Source: Pseudomonas sp. IB20 (GTDB lineage: Bacteria; Pseudomonadota; Gammaproteobacteria; Pseudomonadales; Pseudomonadaceae). Taken from it: 64,000 bases of DNA. The first letter of the stretch is position 1; each line of letters opens with the position of its first letter. The DNA is taken from positions 3,703,284 to 3,767,283 of the forward strand of contig NZ_CP046103.1 of assembly GCF_009707325.1 (NCBI RefSeq), given 5' to 3'. Shown one piece after another: positions 50,591-59,220 of the stretch. The position numbers and the translations under genes were made by a program. The notes beneath the pieces were generated by a model, which had not been told where the DNA came from, did not search any database, and saw only the letters and a list, made by a program, of their open reading frames with translations.

Positions 50591-51813
50591 ATGAACGATT
50601 CGGTCGGCAACAGCCCGGTGAATAATCCGCTGGCCTGGGTAAACGGCAGTGACGCCCCGGAAAAGAGCAGCCTCGACCTGGGTTTCATGGCGCTGACCGA
50701 CTGCGCCTCACTGGTGGTCGCCGCCACCCAAGGCTTCGCGCAACCCTACGGGCTGACACTGAACCTCGAGCGCCAATCCTCCTGGGCCAACCTGCGCGAC
50801 AAACTGGTCAGCGGTGAACTGGACGCCGCCCACAGCCTGTATGGCTTGGTTTATGCCGTGCACCTGGGCATCGGCGGCGTTGCGCCGACCGACATGGCCG
50901 TGCTGATGGGGCTCAACCAGAACGGCCAGAGCATCACCTGTCCCACGGCCTGCAACAGCAAGGCGTGACCACTCCTGAGGCATTGGACCGCCACGTGCAC
51001 CAAAGCCGAACAAAACTGACGTTCGCCCAGACATTTCCCACAGGCACCCACGCCATGTGGCTGTATTACTGGCTGGCGAGCCAAGGCATTCACCCCTTGC
51101 AGGACGTCGACAGCGTGGTGGTGCCGCCACCGCAGATGGTCGCGCACCTGCAAGCCGGGCGCATCGACGGGTTTTGTGTCGGCGAGCCTTGGTGTGCCAG
51201 CGCGGTCAAGCAAAACCAAGGGTTCACGCTGGCGACCACCCAGGCGATCTGGCCGAACCATCCGGAAAAGGTTCTAGGCTGCACCCAGGCCTTCGTCGAT
51301 CAATACCCAAACACCGCGCGCGTGTTGGTAATGGCGATTCTCGAAGCCAGCCGTTTTATCGAAGAAAGCCAGGAGAACCGGCGCTCCACCGCGCAATTAC
51401 TCAGCGCCCGCGACTACCTCGATGCGCCGCTCGACTGCATCGAGCCACGCCTGTTGGGCGCCTATGACGACGGCCTCGGCAACCAGTGGCAAGACCCGCA
51501 CGCGCTGAGGTTTTTCGGTGATGGCGAGGTGAACCTGCCTTACCTCTGCGACGGCATGTGGTTCATGACCCAGTTTCGACGTTGGGGCTTGCTGCGCGAA
51601 GACCCGGACTACCTGGGCGTCGCGCGTCAGGTGCAGCAACTGGACCTGTATCGCCAAGCCGCCGCCGTCGGGGTTGCAGCAAACGCCCAGGACATGCGCA
51701 GCAGCCAGTTGATCGACGGCGAAATTTGGGACGGCTCCAACCCTGCCGCCTACGCCCGCAGCTTCCGCCTGCACGCCATGGCGGACCACGCCAACCGCCA
51801 GGCGCTGCGCTGA
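50591..51813 (+). pseudogene. nasS: NasS-type nitrate sensor (NrtA/CmpA family), frameshifted
   Basis: Two frames, 50591-50968 and 50965-51813, together give an NrtA/CmpA-like protein of about 407 residues without signal peptide. Its position before nasT identifies it as NasS, the cytoplasmic nitrate/nitrite sensor that holds NasT inactive. The break is a lost base in ACC(C)TG near 50937: restoring one C reads SITLSHGLQQQGVTTPEAL and joins both parts. Either real inactivation or a sequence error. Confidence 0.9.
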
Positions 51814-51826
51814 CAGGAAGAATGAT

Positions 51827-52330
51827 ATGTTGCGAATCCTGTTGATCAACGATACCCCGCGCAAAGTCGGACGCCTCAAAGCCGCGCTGACCGAGGCCGG
51901 GTTCGAGGTCATCGATGAGTCCGGCCTGACCATCGACCTGCCCGCGCACGTCGAAACGGTGCATCCGGACGTGATCCTGATCGATACCGAGTCACCCGGG
52001 CGCGACGTCATGGAGCAAGTGGTGCTGGTCAGCCGCGATCAACCACGGCCGATCGTGATGTTTACCGACGAGCACGACCCGAACGTAAAGCGCCGGGCGA
52101 TCAAGTCCGGCGTCAGTGCCTACATCCTCGAAGGCATCCAGGCCCAGCGTCTGCAGCCGATCCTGGACGTGGCCATGGCCCGCTTTGAAAGCGACCAGGC
52201 TCTGCGCGCCCAGCTCCAGGCCCGTGATCAGCAACTCGCCGAGCGCAAACGCATCGAGCAGGCCAAAGGCATGCTGATGAAAATGAAGCACTGCAATGAA
52301 GAAGAAACCTACACGCTGATGCGCCGCTAG
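51827..52330 (+). CDS. nasT: NasT ANTAR-domain antiterminator, truncated by an amber codon
   Basis: A receiver-like N-terminal domain (MLRILLINDTPRKVGRLKAA; PDVILIDTES) followed by an ANTAR RNA-binding domain (AERKRIEQAKGMLMKMKHCNEEETYTLMRR). At 52328-52330 a TAG stop occurs; the same frame continues as AMSRQQKLIQVAEQIIAMSE to TGA at 52402. A C-to-T change (CAG to TAG) explains this. The lost 24 residues are the last ANTAR helix, needed for RNA binding in this family. Truncated product 167 residues, expected 191. Confidence 0.88.
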   Translation: MLRILLINDTPRKVGRLKAALTEAGFEVIDESGLTIDLPAHVETVHPDVILIDTESPGRDVMEQVVLVSRDQPRPIVMFTDEHDPNVKRRAIKSGVSAYILEGIQAQRLQPILDVAMARFESDQALRAQLQARDQQLAERKRIEQAKGMLMKMKHCNEEETYTLMRR

Positions 52331-52462
52331 GCCATGAGCCGCCAACAGAAACTGATCCAGGTGGCGGAGCAGATTATCGCCATGAGTGAGTTGCTAGGCT
52401 GATCTGGCGCAGCCACATTCACCACAGGTAACCAACGGCGGTTGCCCCTTCTACGACAAAGA

Positions 52463-52509
52463 CGTCGCCCATCCGGTTTGCCCCCGCAAACCCGGTGGCG
52501 GCGTTTTTT
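52463..52509 (+). terminator. Leader terminator between nasT and the nitrate transporter remnant
   Basis: GTCGCCCATCCGGTTTGC pairs with GCAAACCCGGTGGCGGC around a CCCC loop and is followed by TTTTTT. It lies in the 5' leader of the transporter gene, where NasT-type antiterminators act by overriding a terminator. Here both the regulator and the gene it served are broken. Confidence 0.75.
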
Positions 52510-52605
52510 CGTTTTGGCCCCAGCGCATGGGGCCGGTGGGGCGGCCTGAACCGGCGGTTCCATCAGCCGGCCTTCTTACAAGACTCCCAACCGTTGAGGT
52601 GCGTG

Positions 52606-52767
52606 ATGAAATCAAGCTTCTGGAAATCCGGGCACACCCCGACCCTGTTTGCCGAGTTCCTGTATTTCGACCTGAGCTTCATGGTCTGGTACCTGTTGGG
52701 CCCACTGGCGGTGCAGATTGCCGCCGACCTGCACTTGACCACTCAGCAGCGCGGCCTGGTGGTGGCG
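52606..52767 (+). pseudogene. Nitrate/nitrite MFS transporter, first 54 codons only
   Basis: GAGGTG before ATG 52606 and the NarK/NasA-type N terminus (LFAEFLYFDLSFMVWYLLGP, then IAADLHLTTQQRGLVVA) are intact. The gene stops matching at GGTGGCG (52761-52767), where cobA sequence begins in another frame. The remaining ten or so membrane helices and the downstream nitrate/nitrite reductase genes are gone. Confidence 0.88.
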
Positions 52768-53050
52768 AAGAGGCCATGTGGCTGCGCGAACGCGGTGTGT
52801 CGGTGGAGTGGGTCAACGGGATTACGGTGGGCCTGGCGGGGGCCACAAATTGCGACATTCCACTGACGTTGCGTGGGCCCACTGGCGGTGCAGATTGCCG
52901 CCGACCTGCACTTGACCACTCAGCAGCGCGGCCTGGTGGTGGCGAAGAGGCCATGTGGCTGCGCGAACGCGGTGTGTCGGTGGAGTGGGTCAACGGGATT
53001 ACGGTGGGCCTGGCGGGGGCCACAAATTGCGACATTCCACTGACGTTGCG
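52697..53050. repeat. Exact 177-base tandem duplication spanning the deletion scar
   Basis: Positions 52697-52873 and 52874-53050 are identical. Each unit carries the transporter fragment from GLLGPL onward, the junction, and cobA sequence to DIPLTLR. 177 is a multiple of three, so the cobA reading frame stays open through both copies. Confidence 0.93.
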
Positions 53051-53396
53051 CGGTATCAGCCGAGGCGTAACGCTGGTCACGGCACATACCCAAGACGACA
53101 GCAGCCTGAACTGGCGTGCACTGGCCGAGGGCGGAACGAAGGTGGTGGTGTATATGGGCGTGGCGAAGCTTGAGGAGATTCGTCAGCAACTGCTCGATGG
53201 CGCAATGGCAGCGGATATGCCGGTGGCGATGATCGAAAATGCATCGCTGCCCCAGCAGCGCGAATGCCGCAGCACACTGGCACACATGCATACGGATGCG
53301 CAGGCGTTTGCCTTGAAGAGCCCGGCTATCCTGGTGATCGGCCGTGTGGCCGCCACTGATCAGGCGGCCCGGGTTGCGGTGTCAGCCAGCGCTTGA
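52938..53396 (+). pseudogene. cobA: Uroporphyrinogen-III C-methyltransferase, 3' fragment
   Basis: The frame GGEEAMWLRERGVSVEWVNG through ISRGVTLVTAHTQDDSSLNW and VVYMGVAKLEEIRQQL to the end is the C-terminal part of SUMT, which methylates uroporphyrinogen III on the way to sirohaem, the nitrite reductase cofactor. The N-terminal half, with the first SAM-binding motifs, is absent. A partial extra copy lies at 52761-52873 in the tandem duplication. It cannot encode an active enzyme. Confidence 0.9.
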
Positions 53397-53411
53397 GACA
53401 AATTGCAGACG

Positions 53412-53442
53412 AAAAAAAGCCCGGCCTAAGCCGGGCTTTTTT
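53412..53442. terminator. Bidirectional terminator between cobA remnant and oprF
   Basis: AGCCCGGC / GCCGGGCT stem (53418-53425 with 53430-53437) with CTAA loop, a run of A before and T after. Confidence 0.92.
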
Positions 53443-53456
53443 CTACCACTCAGTAA

Positions 53457-54437
53457 TTACTGAGCTTGAGCTTCAACCGACGCTTCTACGCGACGGTTAA
53501 CAGCGCGGCCAGCTTCAGTTGCGTTATCAGCAACTGGGCGGGATTCGCCGTAACCTACCGCAGTAACACGGCTAGGAGCTACGCCGTCTTTAACCAGGAC
53601 TTGCTTAACAGCGTCAGCACGACGCTGGGACAGCTTCTGGTTGTAGGCGTCTGGACCGATGGAGTCAGTGTGACCAGCAACTTCTACGTTGGTAGTTGGG
53701 TACTGAGCCATGAAGTCGGCCAGGTTTTTCACGTCGCCGTAGCTGTTAGGCTTAACAACCGACTTGTCGAAGTCGAACTTAACGTCCAGCTCAACACGAA
53801 CAACCTGAGCAACCGGAGCTTCTGGCTCTGGAACTGGCTCTGGAGCTGGTGCTGGGGTAGGAGCTGGAGCAACTGCGCCAGCGTTACCGCCGAAGTTTAC
53901 GCCCAGGCCGACCAGTGCGGAGTAATCCCACTTGCCGTTGTCCAGGTTGTAGTCAGACTCAACGCCAGCACGTGCGAACAGGTTGTTGGTGAAGTAGTAC
54001 TTCACACCAGCGCCAGCGATAGCCAGGGTCGACTGATCGCGACCGCTGTGGCCGTCGACCTTAACGTTGGTACGGCTCTGGTGACCGAAACCACCTTCTA
54101 CGTATGGACGCAGGGAGTCAACACCGGCCTGACCGAAGTGGTACTGAGCAGTCACGCTGCCAGTGTCACCTTTGATCTTCTGGTTACCAGTACCGTCGTT
54201 CGAACGGGTGTGGTTGGTGGTGTCGTAGTTCAGGTTAACCGACACGTCGTCGGTAATGAAGTAACCGATGCTGGCGCCAGGGTTGTAGCCGTCTTCGATG
54301 TGCTTGACGCTATCGTTGAACTGCTTTTTGTAGAACAGCTGGCCTTCAACTGCGCCTTGGCCTTGTGCCAGTGCGCCGAAAGAAGTAGCGGCAATAAGAG
54401 TACCAATGGCCAAGCCCAAGGTGTTTTTCAGTTTCAT
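53457..54437 (-). CDS. oprF: Major outer-membrane porin OprF
   Basis: A 326-residue protein: signal peptide MKLKNTLGLAIGTLIAATSF..., eight-stranded OmpA-type barrel, Pro/Ala/Glu-rich hinge (APAPTPAPAPEPVPEPEAP), and a C-terminal OmpA peptidoglycan-binding domain (VEVAGHTDSIGPDAYNQKLS). It anchors the outer membrane and forms pores. GGGGAT precedes the ATG. It follows sigX, whose product is known to drive oprF in pseudomonads. The usual four-cysteine loop of P. aeruginosa OprF is not present. Confidence 0.97.
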   Translation of the reverse strand: MKLKNTLGLAIGTLIAATSFGALAQGQGAVEGQLFYKKQFNDSVKHIEDGYNPGASIGYFITDDVSVNLNYDTTNHTRSNDGTGNQKIKGDTGSVTAQYHFGQAGVDSLRPYVEGGFGHQSRTNVKVDGHSGRDQSTLAIAGAGVKYYFTNNLFARAGVESDYNLDNGKWDYSALVGLGVNFGGNAGAVAPAPTPAPAPEPVPEPEAPVAQVVRVELDVKFDFDKSVVKPNSYGDVKNLADFMAQYPTTNVEVAGHTDSIGPDAYNQKLSQRRADAVKQVLVKDGVAPSRVTAVGYGESRPVADNATEAGRAVNRRVEASVEAQAQ

Positions 54438-54544
54438 CCGTTAAATCCCCATCTGGTGATTGTAAAGCAGTCCCACAAACCGGGGGACAACTCGGCGACA
54501 AGTCTAACAGAACTTGCCTACACGTAAGAGATATTTGCCACGCA

Positions 54545-55135
54545 CTAAGTTTCAGTCTCGCCCGCAAATTTCTCACGTAATTTATCAAGAGCACGTTTGT
54601 AACGCATTTTTGTAGCACTCAAACCCATGCGCATGATGTCAGCAATTTCCTGAAACTCCAGCTCTGCGACGAATCGTAGCACTAGAATTTCACGGTCAAT
54701 CGGATTCACATGCACCAACCAGCGATCAAGTCCGCCCTTTTCCTCGGGTGTCGGCGCCTTTTCTTCAGACGCTTCCTCAAGGGGGTCCAGACTCAAAGCG
54801 TCCATCAAGCGACGCTTTCGCCGTTCCTTACGATACTGCGTGATGCACTCGTTGTACGTGATGCTATAGAGCCATGTTTTGAACTTCGATTTGCCCTCGA
54901 AGTTCTTCAGGCCGTACAGCACCTTGAGCATCACTTCCTGACAGACATCATCCGCATCTCTATCGTTCCCTAAATACCTTGAACAAACGTTGAACAGAGT
55001 GCGTTGATATCTGCGCATCAATTCTTCGTACGCGCGTGTTACGTGAAACAGCTCCGTGTGCGCGCGCGCGACCAACTCCTCATCAGAGAGCTCACGGGGG
55101 TCATAGCGCGTGGACAGCGTTTGGGCTTTATTCAA
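54545..55135 (-). CDS. sigX: ECF sigma factor SigX
   Basis: A 196-residue sigma factor with region 2 (RYQRTLFNVCSRYLGNDRDA, DDVCQEVMLKVL) and region 4 (NPIDREILVLRFVAELEFQE, LSATKMRYKRALDKLREKF). The start appears to be TTG at 55135 (reads MNKAQTLSTRYD), matching the N terminus of SigX elsewhere. SigX responds to envelope and cold stress and controls oprF, fatty-acid and c-di-GMP genes. No anti-sigma gene is adjacent; CmpX upstream is thought to influence SigX activity. Confidence 0.96.
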   Translation of the reverse strand: MNKAQTLSTRYDPRELSDEELVARAHTELFHVTRAYEELMRRYQRTLFNVCSRYLGNDRDADDVCQEVMLKVLYGLKNFEGKSKFKTWLYSITYNECITQYRKERRKRRLMDALSLDPLEEASEEKAPTPEEKGGLDRWLVHVNPIDREILVLRFVAELEFQEIADIMRMGLSATKMRYKRALDKLREKFAGETET

Positions 55136-55222
55136 AACAAGTCGTGCCGACAGTCAGGTCAATGTCCGCTACAGCCCGGTCACCCGGGTTTGCGGCGGCG
55201 TACATTAGCAGGATTTTCCGGG

Positions 55223-56047
55223 TTAGCGGCTACTGACCTGCTGCTCGAGGAGAATCCGGTTGGACAGTGACACCAGGTCACCGTCATCGGTCAGCACCGT
55301 TGTCTTCACGGTACCGATCTCTTCGATTTGCCCTTCGACCTCGCCCACACGCACCTGTTGCCCAACCTGATACAGCTCACGCACATAGATTCCCGCAAGA
55401 ATCTGACCGGCAATTTCCCGGCTTCCCAACCCCATGGCCAACGCAACGGCCAGACCAACGGTAATCAAAACAATCACAATCACGTGGTTGAGCAGGTCAG
55501 TTTTGACCTCCAACTGGCTGATCGCGACGGAAATACTGATGATGATCACCAGCCCCTGGGCGATTCGCCCCAGGCCCGCAGCATAGTCCAGACCCACGCC
55601 TTCAGCCGCCCCGCGCACCAGCCCATTGGCTAATTGCGCCAGTAAAACGCCTACCAGCAACACCAGCGCGCCGCCGAACACTTTCGGCAAATACAGCGCC
55701 AGCATATCGAGCGTAGCTGAAACTCGCTCAAGTCCAAGGGACTGAGCCGCAGAAACCAGAAAAATAAGTAGAACGAACCAGTAGACGATCTTCCCGATCA
55801 GGGTCGAGATCGGCACTTGCAACCCGGCACGGCCCAACAACTTGGTCAGGCCGGTGCCTGCCATCAAGCGGTCCAGACCGAGTTTGGCGAGTAATTTGGA
55901 CAGCAGGGTGTCGAGCAACTTGGCCACGACAAAGCCCAGCAATACCAAGACTAGAGCACCAAACAGGTTTGGAATGAAATTCGCCACCTTGGTCCACAAT
56001 GCGGTCATCGCAGTGACCAGGCTCTGGGTCCAGAGATCAAGTTCCAT
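55223..56047 (-). CDS. cmpX: CmpX, MscS-type mechanosensitive channel
   Basis: A 274-residue inner-membrane protein with an N-terminal helix region (LFGALVLVLLGFVVAKLLD), three further helices and a beta domain (GQILAGIYVRELYQVGQQVRVG, IGTVKTTVLTDDGDLVSL) like MscS. ATG 56047 is two bases after the cfrX stop; TTG 56053 would overlap it. The cfrX-cmpX-sigX-oprF order is conserved in Pseudomonas. Confidence 0.93.
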   Translation of the reverse strand: MELDLWTQSLVTAMTALWTKVANFIPNLFGALVLVLLGFVVAKLLDTLLSKLLAKLGLDRLMAGTGLTKLLGRAGLQVPISTLIGKIVYWFVLLIFLVSAAQSLGLERVSATLDMLALYLPKVFGGALVLLVGVLLAQLANGLVRGAAEGVGLDYAAGLGRIAQGLVIIISISVAISQLEVKTDLLNHVIVIVLITVGLAVALAMGLGSREIAGQILAGIYVRELYQVGQQVRVGEVEGQIEEIGTVKTTVLTDDGDLVSLSNRILLEQQVSSR

Positions 56048-56049
56048 AT

Positions 56050-56295
56050 TCAATCAGCCTTATCAGCAGTGCGAGCAAGAGGTTTACGACGGGAAACCGG
56101 CGAAACGTGGGCCGAACCATTGTTCAGGGCCATCATCAACGCCGGCAACCAACGACCGAGCAGACCGAACAGGTCTCCCGCCCCTACCTGACGGTTGGCG
56201 GTTTTCAACACGCGGCCCAGGCAGGCATCGTCGTCCCGGTTGGACGGCGAAGCATTCAGCATGTCACGCAAAGACTGTTCGAACGGATCGTGCAT
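56050..56295 (-). CDS. cfrX: CfrX, small protein upstream of cmpX
   Basis: An 81-residue protein (MHDPFEQSLRDMLNASPSNR) with one hydrophobic stretch (FGLLGRWLPALMMALNN) and a basic tail. It matches CfrX, the conserved gene upstream of cmpX and sigX. ATG 56295 is preferred over the frame start at 56310. Molecular function unknown. Confidence 0.88.
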   Translation of the reverse strand: MHDPFEQSLRDMLNASPSNRDDDACLGRVLKTANRQVGAGDLFGLLGRWLPALMMALNNGSAHVSPVSRRKPLARTADKAD

Positions 56296-56381
56296 AAAGA
56301 CCTCTCGCAAGTGATTTAAAAGACGAGGGTTAAATTCTTGGGGTCACATGGGCCCCTTGGTACGTTCAGCTCACATTCAGG

Positions 56382-57377
56382 TCAAACCCAGCGCAATCGT
56401 CGAAATAACCACCACTGCCCCAACGCAACGGCCACCATCATCAGGCACGCAATCACGAAGCCATACGGGCTGGCGGAGAACGGAATACCGCCCACATTTA
56501 TACCCAGCAAACCGGTGAGAAAACTCATCGGCAGGAAGATCCCAGTGATGATCCCGAAGCGGTACATGGTGCGATTCATGCGCACGCTCAAGCGCCGGTC
56601 TTCGGCCTCAAGTACAAGCCCCACGCGCTCCCGAGCCAATTCGAGCTCTTCCAGGTAGCGGGTCAGGCTGTTGTGTAATTCATTCCAATAGTCGGCATCG
56701 TCGTCACAGAACCACGGCAATTTGATCCGCGTCAGTTGGGCAAAAATATCCCGCTGTGGCGCCAGGAAACGCTTGAGGCCCGCCGCTCGCCGACGGATCT
56801 GCAAAACGCTGCCATGCTCCGGAGTATACCGTTCGTCGGTATCAATTTTTTCTTCCTCAAAATCGACGATTTCGGATAAATCAGTGACCAGATCCTGCAC
56901 TTTGTTGGTCAGGTACTGCGCCATATAAAGGATGAGTTCCGACGCGGTTTTTGGCCCCTTGCCGTCTGCCAGTTGCACCAGCAGCTCATCAGTGGCGCGC
57001 AGCGGGCGCAAGCGCAGAGAAATCACGCGACTGGCCGCAGCAAAGATACGCACCGAAACCATGTCTTCGGGCTCGGCGCCCGGGTTGAGGTTGACCCCAC
57101 GCAAAAACAGCAGCAATTGCGCATCCGGCAGCGGCAACAGGCGCGGGCGGGTGTTTTCCTCCAGCAGCAAGTCGCAAGCGAATTCACTCAAGCCACTGGA
57201 TTTGCGCAGCCAGGTCTGGGTCTGAGGATGGCTGCGATCCCAATGCAGCCACAGGCTTTCCTGGGGCTGCAGTTGCAAGTCGTCGAGCTCAGTCCGGGCA
57301 ATCGAACGCGCACCGCCTTTACCGTCCAGCACCAGGGCATGCACCAGCCCCCATTGCGCGTTTTCTTCCTCGAACAT
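56382..57377 (-). CDS. zntB: ZntB, CorA-family zinc transporter
   Basis: A 331-residue protein with a large cytoplasmic N-terminal domain and two C-terminal helices. The pore motif reads GIN (LTGLLGINVGGIP), which separates ZntB from CorA magnesium channels (GMN). GGGGTGAGG precedes ATG 57377. Confidence 0.92.
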   Translation of the reverse strand: MFEEENAQWGLVHALVLDGKGGARSIARTELDDLQLQPQESLWLHWDRSHPQTQTWLRKSSGLSEFACDLLLEENTRPRLLPLPDAQLLLFLRGVNLNPGAEPEDMVSVRIFAAASRVISLRLRPLRATDELLVQLADGKGPKTASELILYMAQYLTNKVQDLVTDLSEIVDFEEEKIDTDERYTPEHGSVLQIRRRAAGLKRFLAPQRDIFAQLTRIKLPWFCDDDADYWNELHNSLTRYLEELELARERVGLVLEAEDRRLSVRMNRTMYRFGIITGIFLPMSFLTGLLGINVGGIPFSASPYGFVIACLMMVAVALGQWWLFRRLRWV

Positions 57378-57402
57378 CCTCACCCCTATCGGTTACTGCG
57401 GT

Positions 57403-57894
57403 TTATTCAGGCATTTTCAGCGGGCTTGGCGAGACGATCACGCCATTATTGTCGGCGTAGATGTACTCACCCGGGCGGAAAGTCACGCCGGCAAAGGTCA
57501 CTACCACGTTCAAATCACCAATACCGCGCTTGTCGGTTTTCATCGGGTGCGTCGCCAGCGCTTGCACACCCAGGTCGGTCTGGGCAATGACATCGACATC
57601 ACGGATGCAACCGTAGATCACCAGCCCTTCCCAACCGTTTTTGGCGGCTTTCTCGGCGATCATGTCGCCCAGCAACGCGCGACGCAGGGAACCACCGCCA
57701 TCGACCACCAGCACCTTGCCTGCGCCCGGCTGGTCGGCCTGCTCCTTGACCAGGGAGTTGTCCTCGAAGCATTTGATGGTGACGATTTCGCCGCCAAAGG
57801 AGTCTCGGCCGCCGAAATTACTGAACATCGGCTCAAGCACCTGCACCAGATCGGGGTAGGCGTCGCACAAGTCGGGCGTCACGTAATGGTTCAT
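57403..57894 (-). CDS. rraA: RraA, ribonuclease E activity regulator
   Basis: A 163-residue protein ([20 protein letters not shown]) with the RraA ring-fold motifs [21 protein letters not shown] and [14 protein letters not shown]. It binds RNase E and slows mRNA decay; some members are also aldolases. AGGAG lies seven bases before ATG 57894. The gap to zntB is 25 bases. Confidence 0.95.
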   Translation of the reverse strand: MNHYVTPDLCDAYPDLVQVLEPMFSNFGGRDSFGGEIVTIKCFEDNSLVKEQADQPGAGKVLVVDGGGSLRRALLGDMIAEKAAKNGWEGLVIYGCIRDVDVIAQTDLGVQALATHPMKTDKRGIGDLNVVVTFAGVTFRPGEYIYADNNGVIVSPSPLKMPE

Positions 57895-58124
57895 CGAGAA
57901 ACTCCTGTCGTCAAAAAAGAGGTCGAACATCCCACGGTGTACATCAGAAAAACGTGGCGCAACAGGCATTCTTTAAGGGTTCACCCGTTGGCGGCCGCCA
58001 TGATCAGACTCACCTCGGCGCAACGCAATAGGCACTGCGCGACTAAATATGACCAGAAGCGTTTAACGCGTCATATCTTAGCCGCAACCACTCCCGAGTG
58101 AAACGCCCTTGGTAGAGCGCTTGT

Positions 58125-59114
58125 TCAAACCCCTGCAAGTACTTCGGCGTGTGCCCCGGTTAAAGGTGTCAGCGGATCTTTCAACCATCGCGCCACCATC
58201 GGCCACACCTCAGCTTGGGCGGCTTTGCTGACCAGCATCTCGACATGCCCGAAATCACCGCTAAAGCCCTGCTGGCGCCCCAGGCACAGGTATTGGCGAT
58301 GCTCGGAACCGACCTGCTCAAACAACTTGCGGCACGCCCAATCCGGATCCTGCCGGTCGCCCGCCGCGCTCACCGCCAACAGCGGCACGTCGACGTCGGC
58401 CAGGCCTTTCCACCAATCTTGCTTTCCATCGCCAAAGCGACCGAACAGGCCATTCCAGCGCATGGCTTCAATCATCACGCCCGCCGGCTCGTCCTCGGGA
58501 CCGCGCTTAAGCCGCGTGCCCGACACTTCGCCAAAGCGTTTCAAGAGCAAACGGCTGGTCCACTCCACCGGTGGAATTTTCAACGGCCAATGGGTACGGC
58601 TGACCTGGCAGCCAAACAACGCCACCGAGGCCACTGCCGGCGCGCCAAGGTGTTGACCACCGAGGGCCGCCGCCAAGGCGGTGCCGCCCAGGGAATGCCC
58701 GATCCAATGCGGAATTTGCGCACTTTGCTCACGCACAAACGCACCAATCGCCGGTAAATCGTAACGCGCGTAGTCGGCGACACGATTTCTGGCGTAGTCC
58801 TTGTTACGCTTGGAAAGACCATGCCCGCGCATTTCCGGGATCCACACATCAAACCCCTGGCGCGCCAGGTAAGCGCCCAGGCCGATGCCTTTGGGCGAGT
58901 ACCAGAAACGCCGATTGGAAAAACTGCCGTGCAACAAAATGACCGGCGCGCCCCGGTTTTCCGGGACATCGGCCAGGCCCAAACGGGTCACGGCCAACTC
59001 GACGGTGCCGTCTGGGCTGTTACCGGGTTTGAGGCGGTAAACATCTTCACTCAGGTCGCCGCGACGTTCAGCACTGATCAGGGCGACGGGAAACAGGTTG
59101 CTGCTGCTTTGCAT
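58125..59114 (-). CDS. Alpha/beta hydrolase
   Basis: A 329-residue hydrolase with oxyanion motif VILLHGSFSNRRFW, nucleophile elbow GHSLGG, and a likely catalytic His in FGHVEMLV. Start ATG 59114 (MQSSSNLFPV). The gene commonly sits between ppsA and rraA in pseudomonads. Substrate unknown. Confidence 0.88.
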   Translation of the reverse strand: MQSSSNLFPVALISAERRGDLSEDVYRLKPGNSPDGTVELAVTRLGLADVPENRGAPVILLHGSFSNRRFWYSPKGIGLGAYLARQGFDVWIPEMRGHGLSKRNKDYARNRVADYARYDLPAIGAFVREQSAQIPHWIGHSLGGTALAAALGGQHLGAPAVASVALFGCQVSRTHWPLKIPPVEWTSRLLLKRFGEVSGTRLKRGPEDEPAGVMIEAMRWNGLFGRFGDGKQDWWKGLADVDVPLLAVSAAGDRQDPDWACRKLFEQVGSEHRQYLCLGRQQGFSGDFGHVEMLVSKAAQAEVWPMVARWLKDPLTPLTGAHAEVLAGV

Positions 59115-59220
59115 AATGCTCTTGCACAAAAAAGGGCGGCGTCCGTAAGGAGTTCCGCCCAGTACAGATAAGAATGCCGGTCACCCTTGGCGAGTGACCG
59201 GCACTTTTGACGCGTCGACC

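Noticed and set aside
52527..53396. An apparent 289-residue ORF with a perfect internal 59-residue repeat, looking like a novel repeat protein
   Set aside because: It is the cobA frame read through an out-of-frame transporter fragment; the repeat is the 177-base duplication of the deletion scar, and the N-terminal part has no relation to a real gene.
53457..54527. A 353-codon plus-strand frame opposite oprF rich in Val/Asn/Thr
   Set aside because: Antisense shadow of oprF, which has an exact signal peptide and OmpA domain.
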